A stretch of 64,000 bases of DNA from an uncultured Eubacterium sp. (GCA_958446835.1 CAUCXT010000001.1:124001-188000), one strand, 5' to 3'; counted from the first letter of the stretch, positions 9,443 through 18,443 are shown. The notes: a model not told the origin generated them from the letters alone. Made by a program: numbers and translations.

Positions 9443-9471
9443 ATGTTACATGATTAAGTTAAAAATATCAA
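9443..9471 (-). promoter_or_regulatory. Putative promoter of the purO-purH operon
   Basis: -35 TTGATA (9466-9471) and -10 TAACAT (9443-9448) with a 17-base spacer, placed just upstream of the riboswitch. Confidence 0.5.
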
Positions 9472-9509
9472 GATGTAAATAAAAATAATTCTAAGAAAAC
9501 ATTAATCCT

Positions 9510-9962
9510 TTATTCCCATGCTTCTAAAATCATCCGAGTTATCTCATCCATCTCCCCTATCGATTTTGCCGGTCCGAAATAAGAATATTGTCCTTTCGAA
9601 CTAACCTCGTGAAGCCATATATATTTCATGTTTTTTCCTATTTCTTCTATATAAATGCTCTCTGTAATATCAAACACATTGGGGGTTGGAATTACAAATT
9701 GTCCGCGTCCGCTCGGACCGTTTTTATATGCATCTTCAACACTTATATACTCTGTTCCGTCAAATATGATTTTTCCAGTTATGCCCTTGTTTTTAAACAT
9801 CCCTCTGTGAATTGTTATGTCCAATTCGACCTTCTTTACCTTGCCCTCGATTGAACAAACCATATAGTTTCCAGATAAATGCTTTGGTATACTCAAAAAA
9901 GTCAAAACACCCAAAAGCAATAACACCATCACAATGAATACTACTGCAATTCTTTTTTTCAT
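9510..9962 (-). CDS. Small membrane-anchored protein of unknown function
   Basis: The 150-residue product begins MKKR followed by one hydrophobic segment (residues ~5-25), with no lipobox cysteine, so it is probably a signal-anchor protein exposed outside. The remainder is a beta-rich ~120-residue domain (LSGNYMVCSIEGKVKKVELD, GKIIFDGTEYISVED, TPNVFDITESIYIEE) that I do not recognise. It lies upstream of the purine operon but separated from it by ~260 bases holding that operon's own promoter and riboswitch, so no link is implied. A short GAGG-like site precedes the ATG. Confidence 0.7.
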   Translation of the reverse strand: MKKRIAVVFIVMVLLLLGVLTFLSIPKHLSGNYMVCSIEGKVKKVELDITIHRGMFKNKGITGKIIFDGTEYISVEDAYKNGPSGRGQFVIPTPNVFDITESIYIEEIGKNMKYIWLHEVSSKGQYSYFGPAKSIGEMDEITRMILEAWE

Positions 9963-10563
9963 TTTAATATTTTCCTCCCGATACCATTATAACTTTTATA
10001 CATATATTTACATGGTGAAATGACAAAAATGCGTCATGTAGACATATTTTGTAAAAAAGTAAAACACCGCTGCTGACACCATTTGCCTACAGCGATGTTT
10101 CCCTTACTATCTGTGCACAACCGTCACTTTGCAGGTATATTTCTTGTATAAATTCCGTCTCATTTATGTCCTGCTCTGCAATATCTCTCCCAACCTTTAT
10201 CATGATTTTGAATTTATACAAAATGTACCCTTAAAATTTTGCCCTTTTAATATACTTCTTCCCCTCCTGCCAATCAACACTACCCATTAATCACTATTCA
10301 CAAAACTTATTTATGTACGTTTACCAACCATTGAAACGAGTTCTATATTAACTCAATTGGCTGACCAGCAAATACAGGTGCATAATAATACTCCATCCCA
10401 TTATATCCTTTAATCTTTAACCCTCAAAAATCCTTTGAATCAGCTAACATTTTTCGATATGGAATACTACAACAGCAAGATAAAAACCAAGGCGTGAAGA
10501 ATTTCCTTAATGCCATGAAAAAATCATCCCATTTTCGTACTAAGTAGAAATGATTCGCCCATA
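9963..10563. other. 600-base gene-poor stretch with remnants
   Basis: No convincing gene. On the minus strand a 38-codon frame (10087-10203, starting MIKVGRDIAEQD) looks coding in composition and ends in a terminator-like hairpin at 10063-10099. On the plus strand 10431-10549 a frame ending in KKSSHFRTK reaches a stop without a start. Both look like ends of lost genes; I cannot identify either. Confidence 0.35.
10050..10099 (-). terminator. Putative terminator in the gene-poor stretch
   Basis: The stem AACATCGCTG/CAGCGGTGTT (one G-U pair) is followed on the minus strand by TTTTACTTTTTT. It follows the 38-codon remnant and may once have ended a longer gene. Confidence 0.55.
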
Positions 10564-11643
10564 CTATTTTTTCTCTTCGTACTTGGCTGCCGTCTTTTTA
10601 AGCTCCTCATCTACAAGGCTCTCCATAGGTGTGTTGAGGATACGCTCTGTCTCCTCCGCCTCCTCCTTAGCTCTCTTGTGCTTGAGCTTAACAACCTTGA
10701 CAACTCCGAATACGACAACACCTGCCGCAACCACGATAAGCGCATACTTTGCGACATCCTTGGATGTAGTTGACCTGGTCATAATCGTGTCTGCCGTAGA
10801 ATTAAATATCTTAACAAACATATCATCGGTTGACATATCTGTGTACCAATACTTGTCAAGATATGCCCAGAATATATCAAGTGCCTCTGAATCCATAACA
10901 GAGCCTACCTGTATGCCGTTGACATAACACATATAACCCGGGTCATCGGACTCGCTCTCATTCTCCTCAGCAAAATATACATAGAGGAAGGTGGATTCGT
11001 TGTCGATATTCTCCTCATACAGCTTCTGTGCGTACTCTTCCTTCTGTGAATCGGTGTCAATTCCCGGTATGTAGTCAAGAAGCATTATATAAGGCTGAAC
11101 ACCTGTCTCCTCATAGAAGTCCTTAAGCCTGCTCTCGGTTCTGCTCACGTTGTCGAACCATCCAAGCTCGTCATATATACAGTCATTTATGTAGCCGTTT
11201 CCGGAATTAAGCTTCTCACGGTTGTAACTGCTTGATGGAATATTTCCCGAGCTTCCTCTTCCAAATGAAGAGAACATTCCAATAAGTATACCAATAAAAA
11301 TCAGCAGGACAACTATGCTGGTAAGCCCTGAAACACAGCCTCCTCCGCCGCTTCTTCTATGTCCGCGTGGTGGTGGAGGTGGTGCTCCATAGTGACCTCC
11401 TCTTGGTGGTGGCGGCGCTCCGTAGTGGCCTCCTCTTGGTGGTGGCGGTGCTCCGTAATTACCTCCTCTTGGCGGTGTGCTCGATGGTCTGCCTCCGCCG
11501 AAACCTCCTGTCGGTCTTGAAGCTCCACCCATCGGTCTTGATGAAGATGAGCCGCCTACTCTATGTCCTCCGCTTGATCTTGAGACTGAATGGCCTCCGC
11601 CGCTGTGTCCTCCGCCGGAACTGCCTCCTCCGGTTCTTCCCAT
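10564..11643 (-). CDS. Gly/Pro-rich two-TM protein with TPM-like extracytoplasmic domain
   Basis: The first ~105 residues are low complexity: GGGHS repeats and three tandem copies of a PPPPRGGHYGA-type unit. A membrane segment follows near residues 110-130 (LTSIVVLLIFIGILIGMF). A ~140-residue domain then resembles TPM/TPM-like domains (LKDFYEETGVQPYIMLLDY, TFLYVYFAE), and a second hydrophobic segment (YALIVVAAGVVVFGVVKVV) is followed by a charged cytoplasmic tail. TPM proteins have been linked to membrane-protein turnover and photosystem repair; the role here is unknown. The N-terminal repeat may bind partners or span the wall. The DNA of the repeat is itself repetitive, so copy number may vary between strains. 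Confidence 0.75.
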   Translation of the reverse strand: MGRTGGGSSGGGHSGGGHSVSRSSGGHRVGGSSSSRPMGGASRPTGGFGGGRPSSTPPRGGNYGAPPPPRGGHYGAPPPPRGGHYGAPPPPPRGHRRSGGGGCVSGLTSIVVLLIFIGILIGMFSSFGRGSSGNIPSSSYNREKLNSGNGYINDCIYDELGWFDNVSRTESRLKDFYEETGVQPYIMLLDYIPGIDTDSQKEEYAQKLYEENIDNESTFLYVYFAEENESESDDPGYMCYVNGIQVGSVMDSEALDIFWAYLDKYWYTDMSTDDMFVKIFNSTADTIMTRSTTSKDVAKYALIVVAAGVVVFGVVKVVKLKHKRAKEEAEETERILNTPMESLVDEELKKTAAKYEEKK

Positions 11644-11658
11644 CTATTATTCCTCCTC

Positions 11659-11740
11659 ATAAAAATAGTAACTACCTCAGATTATGCTGTTATTTTCTGA
11701 TTATTCACAACAAATCTGATAGTAGTTACATTTTATCACA
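11659..11740 (-). terminator. Terminator of nifS-nifU
   Basis: Inverted repeat of about 16 bp (arms 11668-11683 and 11723-11739, one bulge) with the minus-strand tail TATTTTTAT, 50-130 bases after the nifU stop. Confidence 0.6.
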
Positions 11741-11791
11741 ATAAAGTATTATATGCAAATCTTTTATACATGTGAATTTACATACTTAGAA

Positions 11792-12232
11792 TTATTCTGC
11801 CTGCTCTTCCTCGCCGTCATGGACATCCTTCTTAGGCTCTTTAAGTCCCGGAATCTCGATGTTATGCTTCTGGCAGTAATCCCAGAGTGCCGCATGTATT
11901 GACTCCTCAGCTAAGAGTGAGCAGTGAATCTTTACAGGTGGAAGTCCGTCAAGAGCCTCCATAACAGCCTTGTTCGTTACCTCCATAGCCTCATAGATTG
12001 TCTTTCCTATCACAAGCTCTGTTGCCATGCTGCTTGTTGCTACAGCTGCACCACATCCGAATGTCTTGAACTTGCAATCCTTGATAACCTTGGTATCCTC
12101 ATCGATATCAAGATATATTCTCATAATGTCTCCGCACTTAGCATTGCCGACTGTGCCGACACCGCTGGCGTTCTCTATCTCTCCCATATTTCTTGGATGC
12201 TGGAAATGATCCATTACCTTTTCACTGTACAT
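11792..12232 (-). CDS. nifU: Iron-sulfur cluster scaffold NifU/IscU
   Basis: Scaffold on which Fe-S clusters are built from sulfur supplied by the cysteine desulfurase encoded just upstream. The three ligand cysteines are Cys33 (NAKCGD, with the Asp35 that aids cluster release), Cys60 (FGCGAA) and Cys104 (KIHCSLL). The start MYSEKVMDHFQHPRN is the usual one. The C-terminal tail from ~127 is acidic and variable. The gap to nifS is 29 bases, so the two form an operon. The single-domain (IscU-like) form common in Clostridia is named NifU there; no Nfu or ferredoxin domain is present. Confidence 0.95.
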   Translation of the reverse strand: MYSEKVMDHFQHPRNMGEIENASGVGTVGNAKCGDIMRIYLDIDEDTKVIKDCKFKTFGCGAAVATSSMATELVIGKTIYEAMEVTNKAVMEALDGLPPVKIHCSLLAEESIHAALWDYCQKHNIEIPGLKEPKKDVHDGEEEQAE

Positions 12233-12261
12233 ATATATTCCTCCTGAAAACCTTTCAATCT

Positions 12262-13452
12262 TTATTTGTTCTCACCATGCTTAACGAAATCCTCATAGAG
12301 AGGTGACATCTCACGAAGTCTTGCAACAATCTCCTTTAACTTGTCCACGGTATAGTCAATCTGCTCCATCGTGATATCCTCTGAGAGAGTAAGTCTCAAT
12401 GAACCATGTGCTATCTCGTGAGGAAGTCCTATCGCAAGAAGAACATGTGATGGGTCAAGTGAGCCTGAGGTACACGCAGAGCCGCTTGAGCCGCACACAC
12501 CGTTCATATCAAGCATGATAAGCATTGACTCACCCTCGATAAATCTGAAGCAGAAATGAGCGTTATTAGGAAGTCTGTCATATCTGGCTCCGTTTAAACG
12601 GCTGTAAGGAATCTCATTTAACACACGCTCAATAAGGTACTCGCGCAGACCGTCAAGAATCTTTTTTCTCTCCTCCATCTTCTCGCCGGCAAGCTGTGCC
12701 GCTGCACCGAAGCCTACGATACCCGGAGTGTTGAGCGTTCCGGCTCTCTTGCCTCGCTCCTGTGCTCCGCCGTGGATGAACGGTGCAAGCTTGACTGTCT
12801 TTCTCGCATACATGATGCCTATTCCCTTAGGACCGTTAATCTTATGACCGCTTGAGCTGAGCATATCTATGTTCATCTCGTCCACATTAATCGGGATATG
12901 TCCGTACGCCTGAACCGCATCTGTATGGAAAAGCACTCCGTGCTCATGTGCTACACGTCCAAGCTCCTTGATAGGCTCGATTGTTCCAATCTCATTATTA
13001 GCTGTCATTATTGATACCAAAATGGTATCCGGTCTGATAGCTGCCTCAAGCTGCTCCGGTGTGATTCTTCCCTCAGAGTCAACCGGAAGATATGTCACCT
13101 CAAAGCCATGCTTCTCAAGATACTGGCAGGTGTGAAGTACTGCGTGGTGCTCAATGTTGCTTGTAATAATGTGCTTACCCTTGTTACCATATACCTCAGC
13201 AGCATTCTTGATAGCCCAGTTATCAGATTCGCTGCCGCCACCTGTGAAATATATCTCCTCCGGCTTGGCACCGATAAGGGCTGCTGCCTGTGCTCGCGCA
13301 TTCTCTATAGCTTCCTTCGCAGTCTGACCGAACTGGTACACGCTTGAACCGTTCGCGTAGATTTCTGAAAAATAAGGCAGCATCGCATCAAGAACCTGTG
13401 GTGCAACCTTCGTGGTAGCTGCATTATCCATATAAATAAAAGGCTTACTCAT
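12262..13452 (-). CDS. nifS: Cysteine desulfurase NifS
   Basis: PLP enzyme that takes sulfur from cysteine for Fe-S cluster assembly on NifU. Visible features: MDNAATTKVAPQVLDAM at the N-terminus, PLP lysine in SGHKING (Lys204), and the persulfide cysteine in SACTSG (Cys327), with SGSLDPSHVL typical of the class. The start at 13452 (MSKPFIY) is chosen because GGAGG lies 11 bases before it; the ATG at 13470 overlaps that site and has none of its own. First gene of a nifS-nifU operon behind a promoter overlapped by a palindrome. Confidence 0.95.
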   Translation of the reverse strand: MSKPFIYMDNAATTKVAPQVLDAMLPYFSEIYANGSSVYQFGQTAKEAIENARAQAAALIGAKPEEIYFTGGGSESDNWAIKNAAEVYGNKGKHIITSNIEHHAVLHTCQYLEKHGFEVTYLPVDSEGRITPEQLEAAIRPDTILVSIMTANNEIGTIEPIKELGRVAHEHGVLFHTDAVQAYGHIPINVDEMNIDMLSSSGHKINGPKGIGIMYARKTVKLAPFIHGGAQERGKRAGTLNTPGIVGFGAAAQLAGEKMEERKKILDGLREYLIERVLNEIPYSRLNGARYDRLPNNAHFCFRFIEGESMLIMLDMNGVCGSSGSACTSGSLDPSHVLLAIGLPHEIAHGSLRLTLSEDITMEQIDYTVDKLKEIVARLREMSPLYEDFVKHGENK

Positions 13453-13504
13453 AATATTTCTATCCTCCATGTAATCAAAAGCCGATAAGCTGTATTTTTC
13501 TTTT

Positions 13505-13521
13505 CCTAGTATATTACTAGG
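13505..13521 (-). promoter_or_regulatory. Palindromic operator over the nifS -10 box
   Basis: CCTAGT-ATATT-ACTAGG is a perfect 6-bp inverted repeat. On the minus strand a promoter (-35 TTGTCA, 18-base spacer, -10 TATACT) places the -10 inside it. A repressor bound here would block nifSU. An Rrf2-family (IscR-like) regulator is the usual candidate for such an operon, but none is in the window. Confidence 0.55.
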
Positions 13522-13583
13522 TTTTAGCTAATGACAATATATACCTTGTTTCGGGATATGTCAACCATTTTCTATAAATATAT

Positions 13584-16500
13584 TTACCATACAAACTGGC
13601 AGTCCCACACTGCCACGCCTGTTCCCTGAAATACGTTCTGTAAATGTTCATCAAGCTGTTTTCTGGTGACGCCTTCCTTTAAAATCACCTGCAAAAATCC
13701 ACCGCCGCCCGCTCCGGCTATGAATTTCGCGTCGATGAGCTCCTCACAGGTGGCAAAAATCTGCTCAATACATGTGTTGGTCACGCCGTGGTCCAGCATT
13801 TTTGAAAGCTCCCAATGATGGTTCATCTCACAGATAAAGCGTTCCATACTGCCCTCAAGCAATGAATCCTTCATCTGAAGTGCCACTCGCTTCATCTCGG
13901 TAAGCGCATATAAAGTCTCTTTTCTGCCGTTGATGTAGTTACCTACAACCTCTCTCAAGAGATTTCTGGCAAGACGTCTTTGACCTGTATATATAATTGC
14001 AAAACGCTCCTCAAGCTCCACCTTCATCGAATCCGGTATATCAAGGTGCTCCACCATTATATTCTGCTTAAGCCCTGCCTGTGTTGTAATATACTTAATC
14101 CCATCACTCAGACCACCTACCTGATCCTGCCAGCCGCCTCCGGTGCTCATAAGCTGTTCCATTATCAGTACTGTGTCATACAGCTCGTTTTCCGTGTACT
14201 CCCTTCCGATAAACTGCCACAGAGCCTTGATTGCCGCACCGGCAAGTATGCTGCTGGTTCCAAGTCCGGAGCCCTTAGGTATGCCGATTACTTTGGTCGA
14301 TATATATAGACCACAGCCAAGTTTTTCAAGTACATCCGCAAGTGTATCATCGCCATAAGCCGGAATAACACCGGAAGCCACAAGCGCTGCCTTATGAAGA
14401 GCAAAATAGTCATACGGATTATTGCAATCTCTGATATCCTCGGTATCTTCGGTGCAGCCCTTCACACCTATGTCCTCACTCTCAAATTCCACGCACATGC
14501 GGTCTATCTTCTTTACAGCCACGCATACAGGGCGCTTTCCGTTTATGAGTATCGCGGCATTCAGCACAACGCCGCCGTTCTCATTGCAGTAAGGCGGTGT
14601 ATCCGTCCAGCCGCCTCCCCAGTTCACCCTCACCGGAAGTGATATTTCGACACTGTCACATACTGCCCTTGCGGTATGCTTTTCTATACAGGATGTGCTC
14701 TTAAGTGCCTGTGACAGAGTATCAAAGCACATAGTCTCCATCGCATAAGCCGACAGCTCCTCACCGCCATACATATACCTGATACCCTTATTTTTCATAT
14801 ATTTTGAGATTGCAAGGCAGGCTCTCATCTTTTCGGAATAACTACATTCCTTTATACATTCCATGAGAAGGGAAAATTCCTCCTGGGTGATGGTACATTC
14901 CCTGTATACCTGCAGTGCCTCCTCATAAGGGGTTCTGTTTTTGAGCATATTGATGAAACGGTATGCCTTTACAAGCTCGGCAAGCGCAAACTTCTCTGTT
15001 ATCGCGTCCACCGCGTCGGCATCGGCGAAGCTGTCCATGAGGCTGTATCTTTTTACACTGCGGTATGCACTTTTTAGCTTCTCATCGGCACGCAGCTCCC
15101 CGGAAGCCACTCTTCTCATAGTGCATGCCCATTCCACGGCCTCAGAAAGAGTATCACATTCCGGAAAAAGTCCTGCATTCCACAGATACCAGTCACCACT
15201 GTTACCGCTGTCCCACACCTCGTCCGTTGTAATCTCCATCTGTCTCATAAAGCTTCTTAAGTCCGTGCCAAGAAACGGTGTCGAACCGTTCTTATCCATG
15301 TATCTTCCCTTCGGGTTGTCCATGCATCCATAGACCCTCACAACATATTTTCCATTCAGGAGCTTCACCTTGTGCATACAGCAGTCGGAAGGAATATTGA
15401 CATTATTTAAGGTCAGCCCGGACAGAATAACATTTTCTCCGATAACTACATTTTTACCTATGGCACAATTCTCAATATAAGCCGGTCCATCCGCCTGTAT
15501 ATCATCATCGATATGTCCGTTTATTATACTGAGTGGAAGTGCCCCCTGATAGTCGGTGCACACCCGCTTAGTCCAGCCAAGATGTTCGTAGCTTCCAAGT
15601 TCATTTGTCTCTAAATTCCACAACTCATGCGTTGTCCCGAAATGTATAAATTCAGCAGGTGCAAGGCATATAAGCTTCATTGTAAATCCATTTAAAGCAT
15701 CCCATATCTTTCTTCTGCACTCAAAAAGTTCATCATTAAATTCACCCTCCGGTGCCTGTGTATAGAATTCCTCAAGTGTTGAAGCTCCTGCAAGCGGATA
15801 TAGAAAATCTCCGTAAAAGCTCACCCTTGAGCGTTCATTCACGAAGCCTTCGAACTTATCGTCATCCAGCTTGCCATCCGTGCTTATAAGTCCCCACAGC
15901 GCGCGAAGAAGCGCCGCGTCGAACATGATTGCTCCTGTGTCAAGGTCAACATTCCCCTGTGCATTGACGGCACCTATCGAAGTAAGCGCCTCCGCTGTCT
16001 GTTTATGTAAGAACCGCTTCACATAACCGTTTCCATCGTTTAAGAAAACGCCGTGATCCTTACCTGTCTCAACAGATTCCTTTATTGATATCGCAGCGGC
16101 ACCATTGTACTGGAAATCAAGCTGCAGGGCATTGAACAGCAGCATGACATCACCTGAGAGAGTCAGCATTCCCGATTCTATTCTTCCCGGAATACCCGCC
16201 ATCGCAATCATAAACTCGTCAAAGAGTGTCGACATTCTTCCATCAGGAAGCTGTCTCGGCACAGGTGAAAAGAGCTTGCCGCATACACTGTACTGAGGAA
16301 TACGCTTGCTGTCGCCGCCTGAATGTATGACAAGTATTCTCTTATCCGCAAAGCCTTCGCCCTCGATACCCGCAAGATACTTAAGAACGTTGAAGGCAGC
16401 TCCGCCGGAGCCCACTCTCCTGCCATCCGGATCCGGTATAACCGCATAGTGTATTCTGTCCGGTATGACCTTCTTATCAAGCCTGCAGGCAATCTCCTTT

Positions 16501-16658
16501 CTGAAAGCCTCCGCCTGAAGCTCATTAGAAGCGGTCAGAATTATATAATCCCACAGGCATGCATTCTCGTCCTCCATAGAGTCCGCATACAGCTCCCATG
16601 CGTCGATATAGCTCTGCTTCAAAAATAATCTTTTCATCTTAAGAAAATCACTGTTCAT
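13584..16658 (-). CDS. fkp: Fkp-type bifunctional L-fucokinase / GDP-L-fucose pyrophosphorylase
   Basis: Cytoplasmic salvage enzyme: phosphorylates L-fucose to L-fucose-1-P, then makes GDP-L-fucose for glycan decoration. The N-terminal ~450 residues match the fucose-1-P guanylyltransferase domain (GSGGAAFNVLKYL, IHSGGDSKRIPQYSVCGKL, and a left-handed helix with IENCAIGKNVVIGENV). The C-terminal ~380 residues are a GHMP kinase (VNWGGGWTDTPPYCNENGG, then the ATP loop PKGSGLGTSSILAGAAIKAL, then GAGGGGFLQV). The 1024-residue length is close to Bacteroides Fkp (~950). The start at 16658 has GGAG six bases upstream. It follows the GH13 gene by 29 bases. Fkp is well known in Bacteroides and plants and less usual in Lachnospiraceae; a sister sugar (e.g. 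a heptose or arabinose) as substrate is possible. Confidence 0.85.
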   Translation of the reverse strand: MNSDFLKMKRLFLKQSYIDAWELYADSMEDENACLWDYIILTASNELQAEAFRKEIACRLDKKVIPDRIHYAVIPDPDGRRVGSGGAAFNVLKYLAGIEGEGFADKRILVIHSGGDSKRIPQYSVCGKLFSPVPRQLPDGRMSTLFDEFMIAMAGIPGRIESGMLTLSGDVMLLFNALQLDFQYNGAAAISIKESVETGKDHGVFLNDGNGYVKRFLHKQTAEALTSIGAVNAQGNVDLDTGAIMFDAALLRALWGLISTDGKLDDDKFEGFVNERSRVSFYGDFLYPLAGASTLEEFYTQAPEGEFNDELFECRRKIWDALNGFTMKLICLAPAEFIHFGTTHELWNLETNELGSYEHLGWTKRVCTDYQGALPLSIINGHIDDDIQADGPAYIENCAIGKNVVIGENVILSGLTLNNVNIPSDCCMHKVKLLNGKYVVRVYGCMDNPKGRYMDKNGSTPFLGTDLRSFMRQMEITTDEVWDSGNSGDWYLWNAGLFPECDTLSEAVEWACTMRRVASGELRADEKLKSAYRSVKRYSLMDSFADADAVDAITEKFALAELVKAYRFINMLKNRTPYEEALQVYRECTITQEEFSLLMECIKECSYSEKMRACLAISKYMKNKGIRYMYGGEELSAYAMETMCFDTLSQALKSTSCIEKHTARAVCDSVEISLPVRVNWGGGWTDTPPYCNENGGVVLNAAILINGKRPVCVAVKKIDRMCVEFESEDIGVKGCTEDTEDIRDCNNPYDYFALHKAALVASGVIPAYGDDTLADVLEKLGCGLYISTKVIGIPKGSGLGTSSILAGAAIKALWQFIGREYTENELYDTVLIMEQLMSTGGGWQDQVGGLSDGIKYITTQAGLKQNIMVEHLDIPDSMKVELEERFAIIYTGQRRLARNLLREVVGNYINGRKETLYALTEMKRVALQMKDSLLEGSMERFICEMNHHWELSKMLDHGVTNTCIEQIFATCEELIDAKFIAGAGGGGFLQVILKEGVTRKQLDEHLQNVFQGTGVAVWDCQFVW

Positions 16659-16687
16659 TAGTCACTCCATTTCACACTTTTCAGCAA

Positions 16688-18010
16688 TCAACACTCACAT
16701 TTCCAATAATAAGCAGAATACGGCTCAAGATAGCTTCCGCCTCCAAAATCATGCTCCCTGCCTGTTATAAGGTCAACAGCACGTCCGCAGCGTGCGTCAA
16801 AATGTGCCGTATAGCCTTCCGAATCCGCATTTATAGCCACCAGCACGCGCTCATGTTCACTCTTTCTCTCGAATATGCACTGCTTATTTGTAAGCACAAC
16901 CGAATAAAATCCGCCATAATTGAGCGCTTCGCTATTCTTCTTAGCGTTCTCAAGCCTGCTTATAAGCTCTGTCAGCTCATTCCACTCCGGTCTATCGTAG
17001 GACTGTCTCAGTGCCGGGTCACCATCAGACTTATTACCCTGCGCACCCCACTCACTTCCATAATATACACACGGTATTCCCGGCATTCCGAACATAAGCG
17101 CATATATAAGCGGAAGATGATTCTTATTAGTAAGAATACTAGCCACTCTGGTCACGTCATGGTTATCGACGAAGGATAAAAGGTGCTTTCCCCTGTATAT
17201 GCACCAATTCTCGTAGCCGAACTGTCTGTTGAGTGAATGGTTGATTTCAAACATATTCATGCTGTTAAAGCTCGAATACAGCCCCTTATAACACTCATAA
17301 TTCGTAGCCGAATGGAGCATCTCGTCATTGACAAGCCTGTTATAATCTCCGTGCAGCATCTCTCCCACAAGGAAAATCTCCCTGCCCTGCTCACGTCCAA
17401 GCTCATCCGTGAAGCTTCTGAGCCTTCTCACAAAATCCATATCAAGGCAGTAGGCTACATCAAGCCTTATTCCGTCTATTCCAAAATATTCAACCCAGTA
17501 TCTCACCGCATCGAAAATGAGCGCAATGACATCCTCATTTCTGAGATTAATCTTTACAAGGTCATAATTGCCTTCCCAGCCCTCATACCACAGTCCGTCA
17601 TTATAACCTGAGTTTCCTCCGAGGTTGACATTGAACCATGACAGGTAAGGCGAATTTTCCCTGTTCTTTATAACATCCTGAAACTGATAAAAGCCGCGTC
17701 CTACATGGTTAAATACTCCGTCTAAGACAACCTTTACCCCATTGGCATGCAGCTCATCACATACAGCCTTAAAATCCTCATTGGTACCAAGTCTTATATC
17801 TATCTTCTTATAGTCCCTTGTGTTATAGCCATGAGTATCAGACTCGAATACCGGAGAAAAATAGATTGCAGTACTTCCAAGCTTCTTAATATGGGGAATC
17901 CAGTCAAGCACCTTCAATATTCTATGCTCCAAATTTCCATCATTCTCAAATGGTGCCCCGCAGAATCCCAACGGATATATCTGATAAAAGGTACTTTCAT
18001 AAGCCCACAT
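16688..18010 (-). CDS. GH13 alpha-amylase family enzyme, cytoplasmic
   Basis: Hydrolase or transglycosylase acting on alpha-glucans or malto-oligosaccharides inside the cell (no signal peptide). The TIM barrel has all GH13 regions: DGVFNHVGRG, GIRLDVAYC (nucleophile Asp184), LVGEML (acid/base Glu217) and FVDNHDVTR (Asp285), then GIPCVYYGSEWG and a short beta C-domain. At 440 residues it is small and lacks extra binding modules. The start at 18010 (MWAYESTF) is set by AGGAGGA seven bases upstream; the longer open frame to 18091 has no such site. It heads a possible two-gene unit with the Fkp gene, though no shared pathway is evident. Confidence 0.9.
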   Translation of the reverse strand: MWAYESTFYQIYPLGFCGAPFENDGNLEHRILKVLDWIPHIKKLGSTAIYFSPVFESDTHGYNTRDYKKIDIRLGTNEDFKAVCDELHANGVKVVLDGVFNHVGRGFYQFQDVIKNRENSPYLSWFNVNLGGNSGYNDGLWYEGWEGNYDLVKINLRNEDVIALIFDAVRYWVEYFGIDGIRLDVAYCLDMDFVRRLRSFTDELGREQGREIFLVGEMLHGDYNRLVNDEMLHSATNYECYKGLYSSFNSMNMFEINHSLNRQFGYENWCIYRGKHLLSFVDNHDVTRVASILTNKNHLPLIYALMFGMPGIPCVYYGSEWGAQGNKSDGDPALRQSYDRPEWNELTELISRLENAKKNSEALNYGGFYSVVLTNKQCIFERKSEHERVLVAINADSEGYTAHFDARCGRAVDLITGREHDFGGGSYLEPYSAYYWKCEC

Positions 18011-18299
18011 ACTTATTCCTCCTGTAAAATAAATATTATTTTTACTTATATACATGTAATTATATCTTAAAAAAACATGACTGTCCATCAATATTAAAAA
18101 GTGCTCCTATGCCGCTTATGTTCTGTTACATTACGGTAATTTTTACCAAGAAATCAGACAAATTACATCAATGATTATGCATTTTGTTTTCATTTATGTC
18201 TGCATCACGTCATTTTCTATGTAAATTGCATGTAAATATGAACATTTTTTATATACTATTGATAATTATTAACAAATTGTTCATTTTTGTTTCACACGC

Positions 18300-18327
18300 A
18301 TGACACATAGTACTTCTATACTATAAT
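18300..18327 (+). promoter_or_regulatory. Plus-strand promoter of the candidate small RNA
   Basis: -35 ATGACA (18300-18305), 16-base spacer, -10 TATAAT (18322-18327). No open reading frame follows. Confidence 0.55.
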
Positions 18328-18333
18328 CAAAGT

Positions 18334-18437
18334 TAAGGAAGAGGTAAGAAGCCTTCCAAGAACATTAAAATAGCCTAACAAAATTCTTTTTCTTTTTCAT
18401 AAAGCCCGGTACTTTCCCCGAAGTGCCGGGCCCTCCT
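18334..18437 (+). ncRNA. Candidate small non-coding RNA (~104 nt)
   Basis: Between a good sigma-A-type promoter and a strong plus-strand terminator lies about 100 bases with no start codon/ORF of note. The transcript would begin with a small hairpin (GGAAG/CTTCC, ~18337-18357), continue through a pyrimidine-rich single-stranded part, and end in the terminator GCCCGG...CCGGGC plus TTTTTT. Both flanking genes run in the opposite direction, so it is not a leader. No family recognised. Confidence 0.4.
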
Positions 18438-18440
18438 TTT
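18402..18440 (+). terminator. Strong terminator, plus strand
   Basis: Stem GCCCGGTACTT/AAGTGCCGGGC (one mismatch) with a short CCCG loop region, followed on the plus strand by CCTCCTTTTTT. On the minus strand the tail is poor, so it mainly serves a plus-strand transcript, though it may also help stop the spoVAF-like gene. Confidence 0.75.
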
Positions 18441-18443
18441 TTA

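Larger units (their letters stand above)
18011..18443. other. Intergenic stretch between GH13 and the spore-germination gene
   Basis: 433 bases, AT-rich. The part from 18011 to ~18295 holds the GH13 leader and nothing else I can name. The part from 18300 holds the promoter, transcript and terminator of a candidate plus-strand small RNA, listed separately. Confidence 0.5.

Noticed and set aside
11340..11480. CRISPR-like or tandem-repeat array
   Set aside because: The short repeats encode the PPPPRGGHYGA units of a real protein and have no spacers.
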